64,000 nt of DNA from Symbiodinium sp. CCMP2592. Lineage: Eukaryota; Sar; Dinophyceae; Suessiales; Symbiodiniaceae. The stretch is taken from contig CAJNDT010006136.1 of NCBI GenBank assembly GCA_905221615.1, forward strand, positions 1,045,001-1,109,000, given 5' to 3'. The notes beneath the pieces were generated by a model. The model ran no database searches, was not told the DNA's origin, and saw only the letters and a program-made list of their open reading frames with translations. The position numbers and the translations under genes were made by a program. Positions 56,168-64,000 of the stretch are shown one piece after another. Positions within the stretch are counted from its first letter, which is position 1, and the number at the start of each line of letters is the position of its first letter.

Positions 56168-56277
56168 CTTGGAGGCTCATGGGTAGTTATAGGTGATGTT
56201 ATAAGTCCCCTAATATGTGTTATACGTGTAGCTACCCTACTTATAGCCCTACTTATCACTACCCATGAACCTCCAAG
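56168..56277. repeat. PalA palindrome with TA duplication
   Basis: CTTGGAGGCTCATGGGTAGT to ACTACCCATGAACCTCCAAG; TA on both sides. Confidence 0.85.
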
Positions 56278-56423
56278 TAGGGTTAAGGGTTTGTAGTTAA
56301 TTATCCTTAGAGTTCCAGCTATACTAAACAGTAGGTTACGAAGCATAGAATACGTACCTCAGTAATCCTAGGGTATAGAATATGATAGTGCAAAACCCTA
56401 GTCTAATTATTCAGGTTATTTTT

Positions 56424-56424
<1 letters not shown>

Positions 56425-56456
<32 letters not shown>

Positions 56457-56516
56457 CATGTATGTATATATATATATATATATACACATGTATATATTTA
56501 TATATGCATGTGTATA

Positions 56517-56554
<38 letters not shown>
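56425..56554. repeat. TA/CA microsatellite cluster
   Basis: Several TA blocks separated by ACATGTATG-like words. Confidence 0.9.
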
Positions 56555-56557
<3 letters not shown>

Positions 56558-56800
56558 CAGGACAAAGGAGGGCTTCACGGTTCGGGTCTACCCTAATGCT
56601 CTACAGACTCGTACTATTATTACAAGGTTCCTGGCCCAAATACCATGCAAAAGAAAAGCTTTTGGTCTACGTGTTTTGAGCCTAGGACTTTGCAGTTCAG
56701 GGTTCGAGTCATCATTGTGCCACCGTCGTGAGGCCTAGGGATTGCGGTTCGGATACTGGCCGGTGGACAGGTCAGGTTCATCCCTGTAGTTTCGGTGGTT

Positions 56801-56882
56801 CGGATTTAGGAACCAGGATTTACATTTTGGAATTGGGGTGTAGGATTTAGGAACCAGGATTTATATTCAGGAACCAGGATGA
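56801..56882. repeat. inverted copy of the 61/65-bp tandem repeat
   Basis: GGATTTAGGAACCAGGATTT and ATTTTGGAATTGGGG are the reverse complement of the units at 57001-57340. Confidence 0.85.
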
Positions 56883-56885
56883 ATA

Positions 56886-56940
56886 GGTGCCGTATTATAA
56901 TAGGGACCCCGAAAGGGGCCATAATTTTGACAACCACCCA
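56886..56940. repeat. PalE right half
   Basis: GGTGCCGTATTATAATAGGG to TTTTGACAACCACCCA; the left half is missing and replaced by the inverted tandem unit. Confidence 0.75.
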
Positions 56941-57000
56941 CTTTGAAATCATTGCAGCCTCCAACATCCTCAACAGTTCCTATAAAGCAATGCTAGTTCC

Positions 57001-57340
57001 TCAATCCTGGGCCCCAACTCCAAACATCAATTCTTGTTCCTAAATAAATCCTGGTTCCTAAATCCTAGGCCCCAATTCCAAAATATAAATCCTGGGTCCT
57101 GAATATAAATCCTGGTTCCTAAATCCTATATAGGCCCCAATTCCAAAATGTAAATCCTGGTTCCTGAATATAAATCCTGGTTCCTACATCCTAGGCCCCA
57201 ATTCCAAAATATAAATCCTGGTTCCTGAATATAAATCCTGGTTCCTAAATCCTATATAGGCCCCAATTCCAAAATGTAAATCCTGGTTCCTAAATATATA
57301 TCCTGGTTCCTAAATCCTAGGCCCCAATTCCAAAATATTT
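57001..57340. repeat. dimeric tandem repeat, alternating 61 and 65 bp
   Basis: GGCCCCAATTCCAAAAT starts at 57069, 57133, 57194, 57259 and 57320, giving spacings 64, 61, 65, 61. The longer unit has CCTATATAGGCCCC where the shorter has CCTAGGCCCC. Confidence 0.9.
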
Positions 57341-57341
57341 A

Positions 57342-57384
57342 TTTAGGGTACCCAAAAAAGGACCCTAATGTTGACAACCACCCA
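57342..57384. repeat. PalE right half
   Basis: TTAGGGTACCCAAAAAAGGA to TGTTGACAACCACCCA, directly after the tandem repeat. Confidence 0.75.
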
Positions 57385-57506
57385 AGTGGCTTACAGTGCT
57401 CACAGGTGTACGAATGCAGGCGCAAGTCTGGAAGCTCGTCGGCTCGGGCTCGACTGCTGGCGAACTGTTGCCGAGCAGGCTTGAAGCCTACGCCCTAAGC
57501 CCTAAA

Positions 57507-57615
57507 CCCAGAGACTGCAAAATCCTTTAATTAAGGAACATACCTTAAATTATATTAAGGATCCTACTATACTTTAAGGTATATTCCTTAATTAAGGGAT
57601 TTTGGAGTCTCTGGG
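57507..57615. repeat. PalC palindrome with 2-bp duplication AA
   Basis: CCCAGAGACTGCAAAATCCT to GGGATTTTGGAGTCTCTGGG; AA on both sides. Confidence 0.9.
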
Positions 57616-57895
57616 AACCCCGAAAGTCCAAGCTGGTCTGCTCTGAGGTGCATAATCCCAAGGCTCAAGACAAAAAATACTGTAGCCCGAAAGCCTTGCG
57701 CTAACTCAAGAGTATGGTATTTGGGCCCAACACCTTTGCAATATGAGTCCTTGGAGCCCTAGGGTAAGGCAGCCAAGTCCTGAATATCCCACAATTCGGA
57801 GCCTGAACACCATGAGCGCTCATCCGCTCATCCTTCAAACCCCCCACCAAACAGTTTGCTGTTTAAGTACAGCCTATATACAGTGCTTACCTGCA

Positions 57896-57981
57896 AGGGC
57901 CCAAGTACCTAATAATCACATACTCTCCACAATCCTAACCTACATAACTACTGTCCTAAAACCGAGTACCTAGTTATTGGG
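57896..57981. repeat. PalQ palindrome, partial
   Basis: GGGCCCAAGTACCTAATAAT to AAACCGAGTACCTAGTTATT; inverted relative to the 55.1 kb copy. Confidence 0.6.
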
Positions 57982-58490
57982 GGTGATATTTTAAACCCCT
58001 GCACGCAACAATTGGGTCCATCAGGGTGAGCCCTAGTAAAAACCCCGAACCATGAATCTGTAAAGCCGATTGGCCATAAAGGCAGGGGGGATGCTGTCTG
58101 GAGTCCTTGCAGCATGTAAAGCTGAGGCAAAGTTGGCGGAGGAAGCCAACATCAAGCGCGAGGCATCCCAAAGTGGGGCTTTCAAATCTTTGTGGTCAGG
58201 GCTCAATGTACTGGAGGATAGAAGTCGTTAGAAATTCAGTTTACATCCGCTGTTTAGAGCTTAGAGTATTTATCCTAGACATCCTTGCAACACAGAGCAG
58301 CATGTTTCTTGTCAGCGTTCGTGATGGAAGTAGGCGCTTGAATATGCTTGTACAACACGAGCAGTGTTCAATATACAACAGCAAGACGGTGATGACAAAG
58401 AAGTTGACGAACGGCCGGATTGAGAGGAACCGCGGCAACGACGTGGAGTGGCCTCTTACCGCACTGTCCTTGGACGATGTACTGCTCATA

Positions 58491-58695
58491 CTTGGAGGTT
58501 CATGGGTAGTTACAAGTAAGTTTATAAGTAGGGTAACTATACTCATAACCCATATCAGGGGACTTTTAACCTCACTTATAACTGCCCATGCACCTCCAAG
58601 CAGCCCTAAACCCCATACTCTTATAGAATCCCTATAGATCCCTTTAAAGGGACCCTTAAAGGAGCCCTTATAAATACCCATGAACCTCCAAGTAA
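58491..58695. repeat. PalA composite: full PalA + cassette + repeated end
   Basis: Full PalA at 58491-58600 (left flank TA, right flank CA). It is followed by CCCTAAACCCCATACTC and GATCCCTTTAAAGGGACCCT, and then by the repeated end ATACCCATGAACCTCCAAG (58675-58693). Confidence 0.85.
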
Positions 58696-58798
58696 ACCCT
58701 ACACCCCAAACCCTAAACCCCTAAACCCTAAACTCCTAAAGCCCTAAACCCCTAAACCCCTAAACCCTAAACCCCCCCCATAAACCTCCAAGTAGAAG
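58696..58798. repeat. telomere-like array ending in a PalA end fragment
   Basis: CCCTAAA-type units followed by ATAAACCTCCAAGTAG, another PalA terminal fragment. Confidence 0.8.
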
Positions 58799-58862
58799 AG
58801 GTGCTCTAGAAAGGAGTGTCGGAAGGTGCCGGGGCCCGGCTTGACACCTGCTGCCGGCCCAT

Positions 58863-59060
58863 CCCAGAGACTCCAAAATCCCTCAATTAAGGAATATACC
58901 TAGGGTTCCTTTTAAAGGGATCCTTTAAGGCATCTATAGGGTTTAGGGTTTAGGGGGTGCTCTAAGATCCCTTAATTAATTAAGATACCTTAAGTTATAT
59001 CAAGGATCCTACTAGATTTTTAGGTATATTCCTTAATTAGGGGATATTGGAGTCTCTGGG
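58863..59060. repeat. PalC composite with cassette, 2-bp duplication AT
   Basis: CCCAGAGACTCCAAAATCCC and AATTAAGGAATATACCT (left arm), then a cassette with CCTTTTAAAGGGATCC and TTTAGGGTTTAGGG, then the arm again (GATCCCTTAATTAATTAAGA) and the rest of PalC to GGAGTCTCTGGG. AT flanks both sides. Confidence 0.85.
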
Positions 59061-59115
59061 ATGCGCCCCTGACTCTGCAAGGGCAAACCTGAGGCACAAA
59101 CCAACGACCTACAAC

Positions 59116-59224
59116 CCCTCAGGGTCCATGTACCCAACTAGTAGACATTTTGGCCTTAAAGTAGTCGCTATGTAGGTACTTTGGGGCCAAAGTATGTACT
59201 ATTTGGGTACATGGACCCGTAGGG
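59116..59224. repeat. PalD palindrome with 3-bp duplication AAC
   Basis: CCCTCAGGGTCCATGTACCC to GGGTACATGGACCCGTAGGG; AAC at 59113-59115 and 59225-59227. Confidence 0.9.
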
Positions 59225-59957
59225 AACCCGGCTAGGCGATGCCACATGCAACGTGGCACCTACAGAGCCTTGTCGGGAAGTTCTGAACACTACAAACGCA
59301 ACACCTTGTAGAGCCCCAATCAAGCATAGGTCCCGAGCCGCCCTGCAGCCCCTAACTCCTCCCAAAGTAGTACATGGGTTTAGGGTCTAGGGTTTGAGGT
59401 TGTCTTCTAGGCACCCTCGATGGGTATTGATACCTACGTCGCTGCTGACCCCGACTCCTAAACTGCTGGATATCCTGCTTTGGTGAGTATCCTATCCTAT
59501 AATAGTCCTATAACCCCGTGCCGTTTAAGAACTTACAGAAGGCATTCACACAAAGAGCCCTAAGCAGGTAGGTCCTTCGGGGCTAAAGTGGTTTTGGGAT
59601 CCAGGTTCACCCAAATCTCGGCAGGTTCTCCAGCGCCGCTGGGTGGCCTTCCGCGCGAGAAGAAAGGCATCCCATCTTCTAAGGGCCTTTTAGGCGGGTT
59701 TAGGCCCTTAGGGTTCCTTGTTCTAAACAGACGATAATACCAATGTAATACTAATGTAATACTAATATAATAGTAATAGTAATATAAAAACAGTATAATA
59801 CTAATATACCCTAAGCAAGGCCTCACTGTTAGCAAGCTGGGCTTCTTTGGATGGATCACAGCATCATCCTTGCACGCTTTCTGTTCCGGACCAAGCGGGT
59901 GTGACATCCTGTTCAGCGGAGTCACACTGCAGCCCGCTCCAACTTCCGTACAAGATT

Positions 59958-60072
59958 CATGGGAGTTTCCGAAAATAGGGGACCCTAATATGGTACCCGG
60001 TACCCTAAACAGTAGGATCCTTATTATAAGGACCCCAAAATATGGTACCCCCTATTTTCGGAAACTCTCAGA
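59958..60072. repeat. PalF palindrome
   Basis: GGGAGTTTCCGAAAATAGGG to CCCTATTTTCGGAAACTCTC. Confidence 0.8.
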
Positions 60073-60124
60073 TAGCACAACCCTGCTGAAGGCCAAGGCG
60101 AGTCCTAGACGCCCCATTACCTAC

Positions 60125-60249
60125 ATGGGTGGTGGTCAAAATTAGGGTTCCTTTTTGGGTCCTTATTATAATACGGCACCTAATATTTAGGGTGCCCAAC
60201 TAATATTTAGGGTGCCCAAAGAGGGACCATAGTTTTGACAACCACCCAC
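60125..60249. repeat. PalE palindrome with internal duplication
   Basis: TGGGTGGTGGTCAAAATTAG to TTTTGACAACCACCCA; AATATTTAGGGTGCCCAA occurs twice in the centre. Confidence 0.8.
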
Positions 60250-60474
60250 ATTTTCCGTGAATTGCCATACTGTGCGGCAACACACTCTGTGTATGTGTAC
60301 ATACGAAGGATCTGAAGGCAATCGCCTACTACATGTAGCGTTCCAGGTAACGAAACTTTGGTGGTGCTAAGCATTCGGATGAGGCGGCATCAATAATCAG
60401 TACTCGTATGTAGATGTATTCGATGTTGTAGTCTAGGGCTTGCGTTCGGCTCGGGAGCATGCTCTGGGTATCGG

Positions 60475-61077
60475 ATGAAAAGACAGATGGTGGACATCTG
60501 TGAGGACTTTACCAACCAAACACGGGCCCAGAGCTACAGGAGCTTTCATACACCGAGCTGCAAGCGGTTTCAACAGCTTGGCAGTGTCAGCACATCCCTT
60601 TATGGAGCCAGACAGCGAGACGCACAACTGCCAGATTCTGCAGATCCCTACATGGAGCCGCACGGAGTTTGCCGGCCAAGAGATCTTCGATGGCTTTCTT
60701 TTGATTGTGGACCATGCTTGGAGTTACCGGCCATGTATACTTTGGAGGTTCATGGGTAGTTATAAGTGGGGTCATTTAGTCCCTTAAAATGGTTCAAAGT
60801 ATAGTTGCCCTACTTATACTTGTAACACCCATGAACCTCCATGTATACCACATGCGCCCGATGCACACCAATCAGCTGTGCAGGGCGTCAGCAGGCTGCA
60901 TGTTGTGTGGGACAGGATGCTACCCGCGGAGCAAGCAACGCCGCTGAAATGATTGTACCTACCTGCATTTGCCTATATAAATTTATGGGATCAAGCCATT
61001 TCCCGCTTGAGGGTGCCCCGGTAACTCCAGCTGTGGCTCATTCTCTGCCATGCGTTTCGGATGACCTTGGCTGTTAA
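60475..61077 (+). pseudogene. coding-like island interrupted by PalA
   Basis: From ATG 60475 a frame reads MVDICEDFTNQTRAQSYRSF and RPRDLRWLSFDCGPCLELPA, then meets an in-frame TAG inside PalA (60757-60759). After PalA (60841-61077) the same phase is open with CARCTPISCAGRQQAACCVG. Removing 108 bp (PalA plus one ATGTATAC) yields about 165 codons. A second frame, with QEIFDGFLLIVDHAWSYRPC, is also open across the junction, so the true frame is uncertain. No family is recognised. Confidence 0.35.
60741..60840. repeat. PalA palindrome flanked by ATGTATAC
   Basis: TTTGGAGGTTCATGGGTAGT to CACCCATGAACCTCC. ATGTATAC occurs at 60733-60740 and 60841-60848; it may be an 8-bp target duplication or partly diverged PalA ends next to TA. 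Confidence 0.8.
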
Positions 61078-61505
61078 CCCTGGGTTCCCATAAAAACTAA
61101 AAGCCATGGAATTTGTTAGCCTAGAAAAAGGATTGCCCTCGGAAGGGCACTGCTTTTCATACATGTTCGCAGCACTGAACGGTGCTTCTTCCAAGCAATC
61201 CTGTAAGCCCGTAAGCCCACAGCAGTGCTGTTCAGGCGTTCGATAGGGATTCAACTCTATGTCCCAAGCAAAACCCTCACTGCCTATACCTTAACCCATT
61301 TTGACTCCAAATCTTACCTCTGATCTCTAAGCCCCATGAGCCTTAAAGCCCCAAAGCCTATTAGAAGGTTTTGAAGGGCCTCTGACTCTGAGAGTGAAGG
61401 CCCTAAACCCTAAACCCTCTTGCGAGGTCGGAGATCCTCGATTGCCCCTGAAGGTGCCAGCAGGGACTGAACAGAGATTCCCTCAGGTTCTATAAGGGTT
61501 TAGGG

Positions 61506-61555
61506 TATAAGGGTCCGTGTACCGAATTAGAATATACTTTGGGCCCAATGTACCC
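61506..61555. repeat. PalD left half
   Basis: AAGGGTCCGTGTACCGAATT to CTTTGGGCCCAATGTACC; the rest is missing. Confidence 0.6.
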
Positions 61556-61948
61556 CAAAATGGAGCGAAGTGGATTGCACGGGTTTGGGGTTTAGCGGGA
61601 TTATGTTTGCAGTCGTATTGTAAAGTGTGACCGCGCACATCTCTGTCGATCTTATCGTTAAAAAGTCAAAGCTATACCCCATGCCCTAAGGCCCGAAGAA
61701 TAATTGGCCCCAACCCGAAACTAAACTGCAAACCCCAACAAGTTGTTCCACATAACTGCAGTAAAGCTAGTACATGTTTCCTCAACGCATAAGGGAGCAG
61801 TAGACTAGATGTGGGGGTGTGGTGTTTGTTTTCGGGGGTTGGGGATTTAGGGTTTAGGGTTTGGGGGGTGGGATCTCGGACTTCAAACGGCATTTTGGGT
61901 GTTTAAAGCTTTGAGGGCTTAAAGGATCTTCAGTCTACATCATAAGTA

Positions 61949-62056
61949 TATGTGGGTGGTTGTCAAAATTATGGCCCCTTTTTGGGTACCCTAAATATTA
62001 GGTGCCATCCTATATTAGGGACCCAAAAAGGGACCCTAATTTTGACAACTACCCAT
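61949..62056. repeat. PalE palindrome, TATG flanks
   Basis: TGGGTGGTTGTCAAAATTAT to TAATTTTGACAACTACCCA; TATG on both sides. Confidence 0.85.
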
Positions 62057-62065
62057 ATGTAGCCC

Positions 62066-62259
62066 CAAGGGTCCATGTACCCATATAGAGATACATGGGC
62101 CCCAAAGTACCTATGTAGGGACTACATTAAGGCCAGTCTATATACTACATGAATACATGGACCCTTATACCCTAAACCCTTATAGTAATAGATCCCTTAA
62201 AGGATCCCTTATGGTACCTTTAAAGGAACCTGAACTATATGAGTACATGGACCCTTAGG
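62066..62259. repeat. PalD composite: full PalD + cassette + repeated end
   Basis: PalD from CCAAGGGTCCATGTACCCAT to ATACATGGACCCTTA (62167), then CCCTAAACCCTTATAG, GATCCCTTAAAGGATCCCTT and CCTTTAAAGGAACC, then the repeated end ACTATATGAGTACATGGACC. Confidence 0.85.
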
Positions 62260-62284
62260 AGACTTGCCCTCGCAGCCTTGCGCC

Positions 62285-62505
62285 CCAAAGGTAGGGTTTG
62301 GGGGTTCAGGGCTTCAGGGCTTTCGGGCTTGGTGGTTTAGGGTTTTAGGGTTTAGGGCTTTCGGGCTTGGTGGTTTAGGGTTTTAGGGTTTAGGGGGTTT
62401 ATAGGGGTTTAGGGTTTCAGGGTTTAGGGTTTTAGGGGTTTAGGGTTTAGGGTTTTAGGGTTTAGGGGTTACGGTTTAGGGGTTTAGGGTTTAGGGTTAG
62501 AGCCA
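62285..62505. repeat. telomere-like array, TTTAGGG orientation
   Basis: TTTAGGG, TTTTAGGG and TTTAGGGG units, with a duplicated CTTTCGGGCTTGGTGGTTTA phrase. Confidence 0.85.
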
Positions 62506-62974
62506 CTCCTGAGGATAAGTTTGGCCTTAGGTTGCGTGGAGCACATGCCCTAAATTTCTACCTGCGGAAGAATTGAATCCGTAAAACCCCACACCCTGAG
62601 GGCTCAAATTTTTTGGACCTTGAAGACCTGAACTCTAAAACTTGAAGCCAGAATCCCAATCCTCTGAATGCAGCTACTTGTAGTAGCTGCATCGGTAGCC
62701 TCTAACTTTATGGGGTCTATACAATCCTACCATAATTACAAGAAGCCCCTATGTACTTCAGGAGCTGAGCGCACTCTGCGACCAAATGGTGCAGGCCTCC
62801 GGCACATTGCAGCTGCGGCTCTTTTGGCTTAGGGCTTCAGGGTTCAACTGAGGGTTCTACGACTTTTCAGGTTATGTGGCTTACTGTTTAGGGTTTCGCT
62901 GTTCGCAAGACCTTAAATCGAAGGCTCTAAGGACTCATCGCACGAGGCTTTTGATCCTAACCCATACTCTTTGT

Positions 62975-63005
62975 GTATATATATATATATATATCTTAAA
63001 AAAAA

Positions 63006-63036
<31 letters not shown>

Positions 63037-63037
63037 A
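62975..63037. repeat. TA microsatellite around an A run
   Basis: TA repeat, AAAAAAAA, then another TA repeat. Confidence 0.9.
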
Positions 63038-63039
63038 GG

Positions 63040-63735
63040 TTTTTGGGCTATTCGGAGCCTTGGGGGAAGTTGTATTCCTTCAAACGTAGCCAAATTCATC
63101 CCCGGATCCGTTCTTAGGATTGCCGATGGCACTGCTGTCTGCGACTCGGCCATAAGCAAGAAGCCCAAATGGTAGCGAGAGGTATGGCGAGTATGCTGAC
63201 ACTAGCGGCTAGCGACCACGATGTTGATGATGTTATGAACTATAGAGTAGATTACCTTTTGGGCATGTACACGAAGGGTGCCTTATGAGTTTTATGCTGA
63301 GTTTACATACTGTGTGCTATTCTGGGGAGACGGGTACTACAATCCTTGTACCAGCTGATTCTATACGCTCACCAAAACTTGCAAAACCTAAATCTAAACC
63401 GTACCGAACATTCCCACTCCAACGCAGATCCCATCCTCCAACATGGACCCTGAACCGAAAATCCTCGGCCCTAAACCTGGCACTCTTAGACGTTTATGAT
63501 GATTAGACTGCGGTTCTGGGTTGCGCATGATCGTAGAAGCACCTAATACATAATGCCATAAATACATAGAAATATACCAACACGCATATGACTATATATG
63601 TCTGTATACGAAGTTATTCATGCCACGTATATACATAGATATGTGGGTACCCTAAACCCTAAACCCTAATGCAGATATGCACGAGAAAGTCCTACTAACT
63701 TATTGATTATGGTTAAACCTTCACAGCCCTGCCCC
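63040..63735. other. spacer without recognised gene
   Basis: Mixed sequence with two CCCTAAA units near 63650. The open frame at 63285-63506 (+) has no recognised domain. Confidence 0.4.
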
Positions 63736-63736
63736 C

Positions 63737-63840
63737 TAAGGGTCCATGTGCCCAAACAGTACACAAAAGGCACCAAAGGACCTAAATAGGGACTACTTTG
63801 GGGGCCACAGTATATACTATTTGGTCGACAATACATTATG
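63737..63840. repeat. PalD palindrome, right end diverged
   Basis: CCCTAAGGGTCCATGTGCCC at the left and GGCCACAGTATATACTATTT in the right half; the terminal arm is degraded to TTATGTCCATG. Confidence 0.65.
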
Positions 63841-63901
63841 TCCATGCCCATTATAGATATTAATCATCATTGCCCCGGTCAGGGTGTAGAAGAAGCAGTG
63901 A

Positions 63902-64000
63902 CGCAGTTATTGGAGCAGACAGAAGCGAGACGTTGAAGTAACTAAAGGTAAAGCAAACAAGACTCCTTATGTCAAGAAAGACTACAAGGACGACAAGGAC
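63902..64000 (+). other. open frame running off the right edge
   Basis: After a TGA at 63899-63901, 33 codons are open to the end of the window, ending KGKANKTPYVKKDYKDDKD. The Lys/Asp-rich content and loss of repeats may mark an exon beyond the window; the evidence is weak. Confidence 0.2.

Noticed and set aside
57001-57340. CRISPR-like array
   Set aside because: The units are contiguous satellite repeats without unique spacers, in a eukaryotic setting.
63977-64000. FLAG-like epitope (DYKDDKD)
   Set aside because: The sequence does not encode the standard tag and lies in native-looking AT-rich DNA; likely coincidence.

Overview
The window looks like nuclear DNA from a dinoflagellate, most like Symbiodiniaceae or Suessiales. 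Three things suggest this: a GC-rich LINE of the type I associate with dinoflagellates (APE-type endonuclease, reverse transcriptase, then a C-terminal array of zinc-finger-like Cys/His motifs), TTTAGGG-type telomere-like heptamers scattered everywhere, and very low gene density. This assignment rests on recognition of motifs, not on a search. No tRNA, rRNA, spliced-leader or bacterial operon signal was seen.

Bases 1 to about 11,110 are one GC-rich LINE-like retroelement on the minus strand, cut by the left window edge. Reading 5' to 3' on that strand there is a long ORF1 region (arginine/serine-rich, proline-rich, tryptophan-rich, Cys/His-rich and acidic blocks) and then ORF2. ORF1 ends at a TAA (5325-5323) and ORF2 starts at an ATG ten bases further on (5312). 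ORF2 carries the endonuclease, the reverse transcriptase with its YADD motif, four zinc-finger-like motifs and a conserved-looking C-terminal domain. The coding-like frame changes several times inside ORF1, and once in ORF2 near 842-907, so this copy is probably decayed or carries assembly indels. One minus-strand frame is nonetheless free of stops from 11312 to the left edge.

From about 11.3 kb to 64 kb the base composition falls and the sequence becomes a mosaic of (i) degenerate CCCTAAA/TTTAGGG arrays in both orientations, (ii) at least 75 short inverted-repeat (MITE-like) elements, whole or partial, in more than 20 families, here called PalA to PalW, (iii) TA, CT, CTA, ATC and other microsatellites, and (iv) short islands of coding-like sequence that I cannot assign to known proteins. 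Many palindromes have exact short target duplications: 3 bp for elements ending CCCWAAGGG, 2 bp (usually TA) for several other families, and 8 bp for a 112-bp element nested inside another one.

The most interesting structural pattern is a recurring cassette of telomere-like heptamers plus CCCTTTAAAGGG-type palindromes. It sits at the end of copies of four otherwise unrelated palindrome families (PalA, PalB, PalC, PalD), and each time the host element's terminal arm is repeated on the far side of the cassette. Two coding-like islands (51.07-51.57 kb and 60.47-61.08 kb) are interrupted by a palindrome. Removing the palindrome with one putative target copy joins two open frames, which raises the question of introner-like insertion.
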